Source: Echeneis naucrates (lineage: Eukaryota; Chordata; Actinopteri; Carangiformes; Echeneidae). Taken from it: a stretch of 64,000 nt of DNA. This document shows, piece after piece, positions 1 to 31,990 of this stretch (its first letter is position 1; each line of letters begins with the position of its first letter). Below the pieces are notes generated by a model. The model saw only the letters and a list, made by a program, of their open reading frames with translations. It was not told the origin of the DNA and ran no database searches. The translations under genes and the position numbers were made by a program. The DNA is taken from positions 2,294,001 to 2,358,000 of the forward strand of contig NC_042513.1 of the NCBI RefSeq assembly GCF_900963305.1, in the 5' to 3' direction.

Positions 1-1840
1 TGGAGGTCTAATTGTACTTTGTTTACCTGAAAGTAAATGATATCTTAATAAGAATATTGATCTAAAAAACAGATATTCATCATTCTGGTCTTTCAGATGG
101 TGAAAATCTCTAATGCAGAAATGGAACATGTTTGACTCCACTGAAGCTCTGGGGAAAAAAAAAAAAAAAAAAAAAAAAAAAACAGTTCATACATTCTTGT
201 CATTCTCTTTAAACACAGTCATCTAGAACTTCATAAAATGGGGATTTCCTCATCTTCATTGTACATGTCGCTTTCACTCTGATCTCTTCTGTGTTCAATA
301 ATATCCTTCACCCCCTCCCTTCTCCTCCCTTTGTATTGCTAGCGTTCCTTATCATGGCACAGCTTGTTAGTGTGAGTTATGGTCCCAGTGGGCCATCTGC
401 ACTGAACACTGCTGTCTTCATCTCCACCGCCAATTGAATTCAACATGTTATAACAGCACTTAGTGCAGAGCTACATCTCATTTAAGAACAATTCTATTAG
501 CTTCTTCATAAAATCTTCTGCTCCCTTGGCTCTGCAGTACTCAGGTAAAATACTTCCTGCTTATGTTAAACTCAGGTGGGAGTCTCGCTGCTACTGGGCT
601 AATGTAACTAACAGTGTTAGTGTTAGACAAACCTTTGGTTACCCAGATAATTCCCATTATAGATTTACTTTACCAACGGTGCAAAATTAGGTGGCTCACA
701 GCAACAGAATTAAACATGATGGATAACAATTACCAGTGTCGTCTGGCTGTTGTTTTTTTTTTTTAGTCCAGATATAAATTGATTGTCCCCAAAGGAGAAA
801 TCTGATTTACAGTAAGGCATATAAACACAACATACAAAGCTAAATTTTATATCAATTGCATGTTTACAGCAGATAATCGAATATAAAAGAGGTATCTGTT
901 CATTAACACCATAATTAATTGCTGCTGAGCAATGAGCAGTCAAGCTTTACTGCAAATGAAGCACATTTATTGCTCGTGGAACAAAGAAATATTTAAAAAT
1001 GATTGTTGTAACCCTGGGAGACCTGAATCTCAGGCTTGATAGAAAACAAGAGGCCACACAGATACTGCTTGTTTGCGCTCGCAAATATAAAATAATATAT
1101 AAAATAAAATAATAATGTCTTCAATTAAATACATGCAGGTGATTTGTCAGGCTGGTTACTGTTAAAGGATAATAAAATCAATTATCATTATTTATCATTA
1201 CTTATCATTATTGTCCATAACAGTGAACACTGTGGCATTCACTCATCTATTTTTACCCACAGAAATTATGAATAAAAATAGATCCATCAACATGGCAGAC
1301 ATTTCTTTAACCTCTTGGAATAAGATATAACCCTTGCGCTGTGAATTTTTTCAACTTGCTTTTGAAAAATCTCTCACGTCTTCACTTAATTGTGTCTCAC
1401 ACACACCACAGACACAATCCTCCTCATCCTCAGACTCTGCCTCTTAGTTTGCCTTTATCCCTCCTCCTCATCCTCTCTCTCCACATCTGCCGCAGATAAG
1501 CCTTTTACAGACAAAGGGTAACAATTCCAGATAAATGGAGGTGCAAGGATGGCTTTTAGACTTTTGCGATAACTGAGACTTTTTGGATAGAACTGTAGTG
1601 TGCAAACTGAGTGTGTGTGTGTTTGCATAATTTATGAGATTTAACAGCATTGCACAAGTTTCAGCAGTGAAAACCAGCTGTTTTGCTTTTTGTTTGGTTT
1701 TGTTTTTCCTTTTGTATTCCCAAAATCCTTCATCATTCTTTAGCCATGTAACTTTGTGCAAGATGTTTTTTTTTTTTTGTTTTTTTCACAACTGCAATAG
1801 TGAATCGTAAAGTTAACTGTGACAAAGCCAGTTTAATGAA
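1..1840. other. Intergenic, no gene recognised
   Basis: AT-rich sequence with a poly-A run near 150-181 and short open frames that resemble no family I know. I see no splice-bounded exon, RNA gene or clear transposon end. It could be intergenic or a long intron or UTR of a gene outside the window. Confidence 0.5.
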
Positions 1841-2545
1841 CAGTGTTGGGAGTAACGTGTTACTAAAGTAATTAATTACTGTAATACATTTCTTTTTGCT
1901 GTAACGCGGTAATGTAAGGCATTACAAAAGAAAGTTGATAACATTTTACTCAGTACGAATGTCAATAATGTCTGTCACAATGCATTTTAACCCGGATTGA
2001 AGTGTTTTTGTTTTTTTTATACAAAAACACAGCGAGATCAGCAGAGGAGAAAATGTTTCACTTCCCTTCTCATCTTCTATACAGAACAAAAGAGATGAGT
2101 GCAGCAGCAGATGCAACATTGGACAGTATGTTCCCCAGAAAGACACATGCCCATTACTTTCAGTTCGTCAGAAATAAGGACGTGAGGAATATCGTAGTTA
2201 AATGCATTTTGTGTGCGAAACCTAAAGATCTGTCCACTTCCAGAAATAGCACCAGTAATTTTAAATGACTGTGGCTATTATATTGTTATCATATTATACA
2301 ATTTTTAGCCTTAAGTCTATCTCAATCAGATTCCACATTACCTTCCACTGGATGTGTAATGAGCTAAATTTAGAATGCCAAATCCATACTTCCAGTTATT
2401 TTGGTGAGAGTAATTTAAAGTACTTAAGTAATAAGTAGTATAATCCCTTACAATTCAAATACTATAATGTAATGAATTACTTTGAAATGACAGTAACAAG
2501 TAATAAATAATGCATTACAGTTTTGAAGTAATCTGCCTAACACTG
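1841..2545. mobile_element. hAT-type DNA transposon derivative, about 0.7 kb
   Basis: The ends form an imperfect terminal inverted repeat: CAGTGTTGGGAGTAAC on the left, and on the right a sequence whose reverse complement begins CAGTGTTAGG. The 8 bases outside each end, TTAATGAA and TTAAAGAT, agree at 6 of 8, which fits a decayed 8-bp hAT target duplication. On the plus strand near 2120-2270 an open frame has a BED-finger-like pattern (VKCILCA, then a Ser/Thr-rich stretch and NSTSNFK), as at the N terminus of hAT transposases. The catalytic part is missing, so this is an internally deleted, non-autonomous copy. Confidence 0.75.
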
Positions 2546-5162
2546 TTAAAGATATAGCTGGTTGATTTGTTGTCATATCAGTAAATCCACTTTGTTAAGA
2601 AGAGAAGCATGTTTTACTAATTAGTAGTACTAGTACTAACTAGTTTGCATTTTAAGTGTGTGTTAAGCAGTTGGAGTTGTGCTGTGTGAGCTTTGGGCTC
2701 AATGAGAAACTGCTGAAGGCTCAGCAGTTTAGTGGAAGGCAAACAGGAGCCGTGGCAGAGGTTAAAGGAAGTACAGTGAGGAGCGGAAGGGAGAGTAGAG
2801 AAGCAAGCGATGAGTAACTGAGTTCATGCTAAATGTAGGTTTCTGAATAATTCACATTCACTGGAAACGAGGTCCTTCAAAAGCCATTTAAACACTCATC
2901 ATAATCCAAGTTACCATATGTAACATATGCCTCTTGCATGTTACATTAAACACATCAGTTGAGCTTTAAATGGCCACTATGTCTAATAGTAAAAGTCTTG
3001 TAATACAGAATATAATTTTGTCAGTAATTTTACCTTTATTTAATAGTTGTAAGGTGAACATATTTGTGTTATTCTCATATTTCATATTTAATACTTACAC
3101 AGTATCTAAGGTAAACATGCAGCTATAAAGCCAATCACAGGGGCAACAAGTCAGACAGATTAATTACTAATTATGATTATGTTGCCATTCAGAGTGATTA
3201 TCTATGTGAACTGATTTATCTGTACTGATAGTATCTTTTATGTAATTTGTAACACAGTAAGTCTTTGATCCTGGTCAAGGATAGACCTTTGGCCATGTAA
3301 TTTATTATTCAACGGTTACTAAGCTTTTTTAACAAAAATAATTTATTAGTATTGTAAGTTTCCTTTGATTGTGATTTTATTTATATTAAATAGTTTTACT
3401 CGGACCAGGCTTGTATCCCCCAGATTCCAAAGTCCTTCAAACAGTCATCACAACAACATAGGAGCAGTCTGTCTTTGTTGGAGACAACTGCTAACTGTCA
3501 GCCGTTAGTTGCCATTATCATCATCACACAATGCCAAGACTGTAGGCTGTTACTATTATCAGGAATACAAAGGAAATTTAACAGGGGCATTACAAACCGC
3601 GAGGTCCCCTGTCAGACATACTGTTACACCATGCCACTCTCATCCAATTATATACTGATATATCGATTGGTTACAGTAGATACAATTTGAGTTTGGGATT
3701 AGTGGGGGAGCAGAATGAAAGAATATCCCCTGGCAACACAAGCCGATATCCTTACAAAGAAAAATACAGCATGAGATAGACACTGGCAAAAATACAACAG
3801 GCCTAATCAGTGATGTCAAAGCAGATGTTTCCGATTTCCCGACACCTGCAGTGATATCACAGTATTTGTTGAGGTTTTATCCAGGCAGTGCAGCAGGTTT
3901 CTGTCTTTGAGGTGATTCATCCTTTAGTAGCACAATACCATTTTTAATAGCTCATCTATGAATGTAGAAGGTCAACAGTAATGCCAACTTGCTTATCTAG
4001 GTCCAGGTTTTTCATGATAGCCATCTTTTAAAAATACTTTCCCCAGTTCAACAGCGCTGGTTGAATTGTGCCAAGATTAGCCTGTGAATGGAGTGTTTCT
4101 CTTAAAAGATCTGGAAGGGAGATCCATGGTTGTTGTCTGTACATGTGTTCATATAAAGTCGAATTTGGTTTTCTACCGCAGTTGTTTTCACATTCCTTCA
4201 CAGGTTTTTTTGTATTAGAAACCTAGTGTCTCAATTATGTAGCAACATGCTGACTAATGGCTGCTAGCCAGGTGCACAGAAGGAAAACAGCACAATACAT
4301 AGATTAGGGTAGTATGTGAATGTGACAGCAAGAGAGCAAGGGACAAAAAGAAGGCGAAAGAAGAAAAGGAAAATCGATTAAGAAGGCATGTAATTAATTT
4401 GCCTGTCATGTGTGCAAGCATCCTTCACTGCGTCAATGATTTTGCTGAATTCAAGTGAACCGCCTTTTGAGCTATGCAAACAATAAAGTGAAAAAAGATT
4501 ATATTACACAGATACATTTAAAGTATGTGAACGCAGTATTGATAAAACTATAAACACAACCAGCAGCATGTTGCTGAGGAGGTTGTTGTCCTGCTTTTTA
4601 AGATCCAGCAGAGAGGCCATCAATCCTGAAAGATCAATATTTTCTCTCCACCCCTCCTTTTGTCTCTCAGTTTCCAATGTGTGTGTGAGGGTGTTGGTGT
4701 GGGTTTGGGGAGTCATATAAGCTAGAAGAGTATAACTATCCAACAGCTCTCTGAAATGGGCAGAGTGAGTTGTCATCTCTCCCATCAGTCATTCCTTCTG
4801 CTGTCTTGCTCTCCTCCTGCTAGGTTGGACATCACCACCAAGTGGTGTAATGTGGGCATTGACCAGGATTACTTTGTGCCCACAATTTAAATAACAAATT
4901 AAATTGCATTTAATTTAAATGGCCAAATTTTTGATTGGCAAAGAGACAATTTTTTGTCAGTAATGGGTTAGTATTTTATGTATATAATCATAGTAAACGC
5001 AAAAGGAAAATAAGAAGAAGTCTAATGTTTTCTCTTTTGTTCATCTTAGCTGACCATTGTCTAAATTTGGCATTTAATACGAATGCTTTAAAATGGAATT
5101 GGTGTGATGTTGCTAATCTTGAAGAAACAATCTGAAGCCTGTCTCGGAATGGCTGGTATATA
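2546..5162. other. Intergenic, nothing recognised
   Basis: AT-rich sequence with only short, unconvincing open frames. A short GT-rich stretch lies near 4675-4720. I see no exon, RNA gene or transposon terminus. Confidence 0.45.
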
Positions 5163-5239
5163 CAGTACAGGCCAAAAGTTTGGAAACACTTTCCTATTCA
5201 TTTGAATGAGAAAGTGTGTCCAAACTTTGGCCTGTACTG
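5163..5239. mobile_element. Minimal palindromic Tc1/mariner-type MITE (77 bp)
   Basis: A nearly complete palindrome bounded by TA at 5161-5162 and 5240-5241. The left arm starts CAGTACAGGCCAAAAGTTTG and the right arm is its inverse with few differences. The centre is also self-complementary (CATTTGAATG). This terminus is common in Tc1-like elements of fish. Only the two inverted repeats remain, with essentially nothing between them. The TA flanks fit Tc1/mariner target duplication. Confidence 0.85.
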
Positions 5240-6396
5240 TATGCATGTCTGAGGTCATGCTCCATGAACTACAGGCTTTAAACAGTTGGGAGAAAAAACC
5301 AGCAGCAGCTGTATATCACAAAGGGCTCTGTTGCGTTTTAACAGCTGAGCTCTGGAGGCTGGCAGGTGTGGAGCGCTGTATGCAGATGCCATGAGCATGA
5401 AGGCAATTCTATTTTTTCAAGGTCGAGCAGTGTGAAATATGACATTTGTCATGACAGATCTGTCTGTTTGTGTTTTAATAATCACTGCAGCTGTATTTTT
5501 GTCTGCCAAGACCTCAGGTTCCTGGTGGTAACCAGTTGTGTGTTTGTATTCCAGGTTCCCAGCAGACCGTGTTGCCCAGAGGTGGGTACATGCGCTCCCC
5601 CTCATGGACGCGCTGCAGTAAAGTTGAATCCCCACGAGAGAGAAAACACCACAGCGACTCAGACACCACAGAGCCCCTAATGAAGCTGGAAAGGCCGAAG
5701 CAACCATGATGTTGGATGTCAAACAGGCGGACCGCAGAGAAAGAAAACCCAGAGCCAGACAGACACAGCCAGAATGGAAACACAAATCGGACTAAGAGGT
5801 CCCCCACCCCCACCCATTTACCACCATCCTCTCACATAATGTTCCATGGTGCTGAACAGATGAGTTCAGTTTGAACTCTGGACACTGTGCTCTGTATTCT
5901 AACTAAAGGTGTTGAGATGTGCTTTACACACTCTCCACCTCTCCTTTTGCTCTCTTTCTTTGTCTCTCACATTCAAAAGTTTGAATTTTGTTTCTGATGA
6001 TGACACAGGGTACGAGGTCAGCAGACTAACATGACCTCCATCCTTTACAGCCTCTCAGGGTGGGAGACAGTGGCTGAATATTGAGATTGGCACTAAGAGT
6101 GTGTCCACAGCAGGAGGCCAGAGCTTCCATACGGTGTTCACACACTCATATTCCGAGATGAGCCAAAACATGAATGAATTATCTTTGTTCAAATAAAATA
6201 TCACACCCTGGCTGGTACTTTGTGTGCAGCCTGAAAATGTTGGCAGGGTTTTCTGTTGCCTGTAAACAAGGTGACTTATAGGTTAACAGTAGGTTTCAGT
6301 TGGGCTATTAGACCTTCTCCATCTCAATTAAAAGTGTGTTCAGTTATTTTAATGCCTGAATAAGAACATTGCACTCCTCTCACTGAACTGTATTTG
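5240..6396. other. Intergenic, no convincing gene
   Basis: Includes a moderately GC-rich stretch (5560-5820) where overlapping open frames of about 100-120 codons occur on both strands. None matches a family I recognise and none shows codon-level structure. I treat them as chance open frames. Confidence 0.4.
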
Positions 6397-6873
6397 CAGT
6401 GCCCTCGAGAATTATTGGCATTTGGTGCAGATGACTAAAAAGATAAACAGACCAAGTAGCAGCTTGGAATTTTTTAGTCCTGTTACTTTTTTTGTTTGTT
6501 TGTTTGTTTAGATTAACCTTTTTCTATTTTGCTCATGAAAGTAATGGCTTCCATAATCCTTGCTGCTAATCTAACTGAGGATGGTAATCCAAAACTGGTA
6601 GTCAAATTACATCAAGAGACATTCTGTTGCCTCGATGGATGATACTAGGAGCAGTTAGATATGAAGGTAGAATTGCACCAGTATGGTGAACTTCTGTGAA
6701 TGCCAAAAAATACAAGTGCCAACAATTTTGTAATCATCTTTTATAAGATGAATTTAAGATATGATGCAATATTTCTCATCTTTCTAAGCGGAGGAAATGG
6801 CTGATTTCTTGATTTATTTATCTTTAGTTAAGCTTGTCTATACCAGGAGTGCCAATAATTCTAAATGCTGTGA
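6397..6873. mobile_element. Old Tc1/mariner-like remnant
   Basis: The ends are degenerate inverted repeats sharing the core AGAATTATTGGCA: left near 6407-6420, and right near 6850-6862 on the opposite strand. Such AATTATTGGCA ends are common in fish Tc1/mariner-type elements. The roughly 475-bp interior has no usable frame. The exact ends and target duplication are unclear. Confidence 0.5.
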
Positions 6874-8449
6874 CACAATGAATCAAAAGTGACACTGGGA
6901 AGGTAGAAAAAGTAATAAATGCCTTGAAAAAGCCTGAATGTTTGGCTCATCATGTTTCCACAGGTTTGTGATGTATGACATACCGTGTCTAATTTGTTAA
7001 ATGTGATTTAAATATTTAGTTTCTTAAATGCTTGTGTACTTTAAGCAAAACATTACTGGTGCTCCATCAGTGATGTGGTACTGTCAAGACAAAGGGATTA
7101 GAAGATAAAAACTGTTTAATACTAGTGTAAACCCAAATAGATTTACATCTCACAGTAAATCCAATAATCCTTGCTGACATGCAAAGAGAAATACTCATCA
7201 AGCAGAAACAGTGCCATCGAAACACAGGGTGCATCTATTGTGCATGCTGATATTATACCAGCCTGCTCAGTATTAGTGTTTGTGAAAACTTGGGATGATG
7301 AAATATTCCAGCATTATGCAAGTTGGAGTCTTAACCATTTTAGGAAAAACCTGGTTGAAATTTTTACCACCGCTAATACTTCAAACCAAGAGACCCAAGT
7401 ATTTTTAATATCAGATCTGCTTACTTGCAACAATGTGCCATAAATATGTCAAGGAGAGCTTCTAAAACACAGGAAATGAGAGTGCTTCATGGGACCTAGT
7501 TTAGCTAGGTTTGCTCCCATTTAGGAAAAAAGACTCAAACACAACCCACAACCCTGAAAGAATGATTTCCTGAATAAGAGCAATTTGTTGACGTGTTGAC
7601 TAAAGGAGGATATTGGTATCCTAATGGGAGAGAGCAACACAAACACCAATAGAAATAACAATTAAGCCTCACTATATTTGAGGACAGACTGCTTTATAAA
7701 TGTAACACTTCACTAGAGTAAAGCACATAAGGAATCACCCTGAAAGTAATTTCATAAAAAGTCCTGTATAAATGGAGTTTATGACATGTGAACAATAACT
7801 GGTCCAGAGGAGAGGTCTTTGAGGCAGTGCGACTGTTTCACAGCTAAAACTGCAGCACCGTGTGGTGTCAACACGTGAATTTTTATTTCTTCCTCTGTCT
7901 GTTTACAGTTCTATGTATGACATCTGAACATATCTTGAGCAAGGTTGTGAGCATGAAAGAAAAATCTCAGAAATGCAAGAATTTACCCTGAGTATATTTT
8001 GGGTGTGAGGTGTGAACTACAATGTGAAGAAAGTTGCTTGAAGTCAGACAAAAGAAACCTTGTTTCCCACTTGAGGAAAACACATATTTCATAGTCAACC
8101 ACCAACTATATAGTGACATAGTGGCTGAAACTGAGAGCTTGCTCCTAAAATGTATTGTAGCAAAATCAGTTCCAAGGATCAAACAAACAGCTACTAAGAT
8201 CAAAATGGTTAGAGTCCAAGACTCCAAACCATCAAGAGACGCCATCACAGCATGACGATGAAGCTACACGTTTTACTTATGTACCTGAGGCGGTCAGGTG
8301 GTTCCTCTTCCCTTTCTCTGGCTGAGCTCATTCTTTCTGTGCTATGTCACATAGAGTTACAACAAGCCATCCAAGGAAGTGTGAGCTCTAAAAGGCACTT
8401 GCAACCAAGGTTTTTATCTTACTGGATTATAAAGATGGATGATGCCTTT

Positions 8450-8482
<33 letters not shown>

Positions 8483-8574
8483 GATATTTGTATAGCGCTT
8501 TCCATATATGCAGGAAGATAAAAACTACAATAAAAAATTGTGTTACCTGGTCCCAGGTAATGTACCCTGGGACA
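6874..8574. other. Intergenic and likely AFG3L1 3' flank
   Basis: Downstream of the AFG3L1 stop on the minus strand. A TAA-repeat microsatellite occupies 8451-8481. I found no canonical AATAAA on the minus strand within about 600 bases of the stop, so the 3' end of AFG3L1 is not fixed. No other exon is visible. Confidence 0.45.
8451..8481. repeat. TAA trinucleotide microsatellite
   Basis: About ten uninterrupted TAA units on the plus strand, roughly 95 bases downstream of the AFG3L1 stop in gene orientation. Confidence 0.9.
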
Positions 8575-20509
<11,935 letters not shown>

Positions 20510-20660
20510 CGAGTCCGACAAGCTGCCTCGGTCTCACCGACTGGTCCGACAGCTGAGCCATCAACCAGGCTCCTACAGCCGAAACCTGTTATTCACTACA
20601 TCTCGCGAGAAGTCGGTTATGAAAGTGCAGAGATTTCATTCGCGGTGTGGGTTTACATGA

Positions 20661-22189
20661 AGAGCATCATGTCTGAGGTCTGACCAGATGAGATTAGACT
20701 CAAACATGTCCCTGATGTTACCATAACAACGACACCTCTGGTCCAGCTGTGGGTTGTGTGTTTCCAGTGGGAAGATACAGCATAGTACTTGTGCTTTAAC
20801 ATGCATGTACAGCACACCGTCTTGACTACAAAATTCCCACAACACATTGAAAACTGAAAATGAGTTGTAACACAACACTGCAGCTTCAATGTACTTAATG
20901 ACTTTATTAATGCTCTACTCCACATGCCTTTATGTCCATTAGTTTGAAAAAAAAAACAAAAAAAAAAAAAAACTGTATATCATGCTGACACGGCCAACAA
21001 TAGAACAATAACTTTAGACACATCACACATTACCAAATCTGTCACTGAACATATTTGTTATTTCTCACTGGAAAAAATCTGCTACAGGAACTTTAAGACT
21101 GTGTGTATTCAGATATTTGGAACAGCTGTATTTTATCTAAGAATCTTAGGCATCATATTATGCTCATGAATGTTCACATCCATTTACTACACACTGTACT
21201 AAACGGAACAAGAAAAAACACAGATCAAACTTGATTGAAATCAGTTCACACTCTGAATGAATGAAGAATCACATAATTCTTGTACTTTTGTTTTTTATCA
21301 GACTGTCCTCCCTGCAAGAAAACACTGGTATTGGCAATGCATGCGTTGTGTATCTGCTGCCAATGCAAGGACTTACATTTGAAAACATGGTTTGAATGAT
21401 TGTATATACTTCTCTCTTGTTGAACAATTACAACCCAGATTTCTTCCTCAATTCAGAGTGGCAAATTGAAAAACTGACAAATTCAGAGCAGGCTTATGCT
21501 GTGTGGTAAGGTGCAAATAGGATTCGGGGGGATAATTGCATTAAGACCTAGACTGAGATCAACAGAAAATCAAAACAAGAACAGACAGAAGGTGTGTATG
21601 GACAGCATCATGGGTGGGGCTTGTGAAACAAACTAATGTGTCATAAAGGGGAGTGTTTTAGTGATATAATGATCACATAGTCTCAGAGATGTATTAATTT
21701 CTTAATATAATCAAATGAAACACTGCATTTTAGCTGGGTAATATTAACCTGTATGATAAATAAACTTGGATTAGTACATGGTTATTTATGTGCTTCAAGC
21801 AGTAACTATTACAATATACAAGTCCTGCATGCATATACACCTAATTACAAGTTAACTCTTCTCTTGTAGGTCATTTATTTTATACATTTATACAAGCCAC
21901 ACAGACTTATGTAATTATCTCACACAAGTACATCTGCACAGTGTTCAGTGCTTCAACTTTTAGTGTGAATGAAAAAGTTTGATAAAAATAATATATATTA
22001 ATTTCCAGATGGGTTTCTAGGTACTCTGCTTCATAATGTGGTGCACGATAAGATAAAGAAACTACAGTTTTAACATATACACAAAACAAAGAAAAGTCAA
22101 GAGCTTGTGTTTACTCAGACTTGATTGAGCAGAATACAACATGAGAAAAAGTGAAACATCCAGTAACATCATGTGGATCTTCTCCTGAG
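20661..22189. other. DEF8 3' UTR and DEF8-AFG3L1 spacer
   Basis: About 1.7 kb separates the DEF8 stop from the AFG3L1 start on the same strand. The part next to DEF8 is probably its 3' UTR (signal at 21874-21879). The rest is AT-rich with a poly-A run near 20946-20972 and no recognised gene. Confidence 0.5.
21874..21879 (-). terminator. def8: Candidate DEF8 polyadenylation signal
   Basis: TTTATT on the plus strand reads AATAAA in gene orientation, about 310 bases past the DEF8 stop. It is the first canonical hexamer I found after the stop. Confidence 0.5.
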
Positions 22190-29954
<7,765 letters not shown>

Positions 29955-31861
29955 TTCATTGGCTACATCTGAAGAGGATTAAATACAGATACAATGTGTT
30001 TATAATTTGAAGAAGGAGAATATGGCAAGGCCAACCTTTAATGCAAGACAGTTTATTGTGCAGTGTATTCCTATTCAGATCCCAATTTAATTGTGCAGCT
30101 CAATAAAAGGACAATAAAAACCCGCGTTGCATATCAAATTTACAAATGTGGCCTCAGGTAAATGTACAAAAGACATACTGACCAGGAAGCAGTCTCTTAT
30201 TTTAAAGCTGGCTGAGAAGCTCTGATATTCTCATTGTGCTGCTTCCAAACATATATAGAGGAGGGAGACTATATTACCCAAACACTTTTCACCTGATAAT
30301 GATATCAGATATTTGTATTGATTTATATTGATATTGGTATATTCAAAATATATTATATTCAATCAATATATTCAAATTCAATTAATCAAATGAAGTTTAG
30401 TGCTTGTATTTTGAGGAACTTACATAAGAAAAATATGAAGACAAAAAGTATTTCACATTTTGTGCAGCAGAAGTTATGATACTGTTTCTGTCCCTACTTG
30501 AGAAAGTAGGGACAAGCTTGAGAAAAATGGGAGCTTTCACTTCCTAAATTGCAACCCTTGTTATAACACAACTATCTAACTTCTGTTAAAAGCTGGACCT
30601 TAAAATGAAACACTAATGGCATCCTGTTTTCAAGCGCGGTGTTTTACTTCCTTTGATTAGTAAATCAATTTTGATGGAGAAGCTTGATGGAGTGGTGTAA
30701 TTCTTCTCTCTACCTTTCACTAAAAATGCTGAAAGTCAAATTATGTGTTAAACCCTTACCGGTCCAGAGTCCTTATGAAAACAATGATTATCAAAACATT
30801 AACAAGACAGTGGTCAGCCAGCAATGATAAAAAAGAATCTTGACATTCAGACATTTGAGAGGAAATAGAAATGAGCTGGCTGACCAGCCAGGTTATACTA
30901 AAATTGCTTAAATTCATTTTTATTTTTCTCATACATTGGCCCCATCTGAGGTGATTAGCCCTGTGGAGCAGGTTTTCTTTACAGGTTGCTCGATTCAGCT
31001 TTCCCTCTTCCCTGCCATGTTTGTGTCATAAGACCAGGGAAGATTGTTTCTCAAAGTCTCTGAGTACTTCATTACTTTTTGTGAAACCGAAGTGGGGTTT
31101 CCTTCCTCTTCGGCAATTTTACCATCAAGCCTATTTAGACACCCTCTCAAATCTCATAATTAAGGATACCTTTGAGGCACAGGAGCTATAGTTTACTGGT
31201 CAATGCAAAGATTCAGCAGATATTTATATAAATTTTGTAATATTTTACCATTATGAGGTATTGAGTGTCAAAAAAATTAACTTGAGCTTTTGAGTTACTA
31301 GCTGCAACATAACCCCAACTCTTACCCCCCTAACCCAAACAAGAGGAAAAAGAGATGATGTGAATTCTAATTGAATACTATGTTATGGTAATCGGTATAG
31401 TGGTTCCAAGGTGTGTGTTAATCAAAATGGCATCATATTTTATCAAACTGTAACTCTGCTGGTACTGGTACAGGCTTCAAAGAGCTTCAACTAACCGGAA
31501 GTCACCAGTAAACAATGATCAATAAGCTATTGAATATAATTTATAAAGATATGACCGCCATATGAAACACCAAATTAGAAAGATGTTATAGCACAAAGGC
31601 TTCATGTAAGAACCTCTAAACATCCTCTAAACAAGGTTTCATTTGACAGTCCAGCTGGTAACCGAAATGTTTTCAGTACCATGACTGAATCTGTAGGTTT
31701 TGGGGTAAAATCACCCCCCGATCTATAATCAACACAAAAAAGGACAACATCAACTACCAGCTAACGCTAGCTAGCTAACTAGCTTTAAAAACAAACCAAT
31801 AATGTGCTAGTTTGATGCTAATTTAAACTGATTTACTGGCTCGGTGTTTCCGGCAGCTTAC

Positions 31862-31990
31862 CCCGCTGTTGACCTTATTTTTCGTGGGGGAACTTTCCCT
31901 TGTAATATGAATTTGACAGCCGAAGTGTGTGTTTAATTGGCTGCGATAGCTCCCGATGTTGTTTTGTCTGTCATCAGCAACGGCGCAAGG
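31862..31990 (-). other. def8: Possible DEF8 non-coding first exon
   Basis: In gene orientation a good splice donor (CAGCGGG then GTAAGCTG) ends at 31862, in a locally CpG-containing patch upstream of the coding start. Joining it to the coding exon puts a TAA stop in frame upstream of the ATG at 29954, which fits a 5' UTR exon. The upper boundary is a guess. Confidence 0.4.

Noticed and set aside
5417-5813. Overlapping open frames of about 100-120 codons on both strands
   Set aside because: They have no recognisable motifs or splice-bounded structure. Openness on both strands at once points to local base composition.
20538-20561. An AFG3L1 start at 20561 giving MAQLSDQS spliced directly to exon 2
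   Set aside because: It fits in phase but gives almost no presequence. The start at 20509 with the donor at 20399 is also in phase and supplies a typical Arg/Ser-rich mitochondrial signal.
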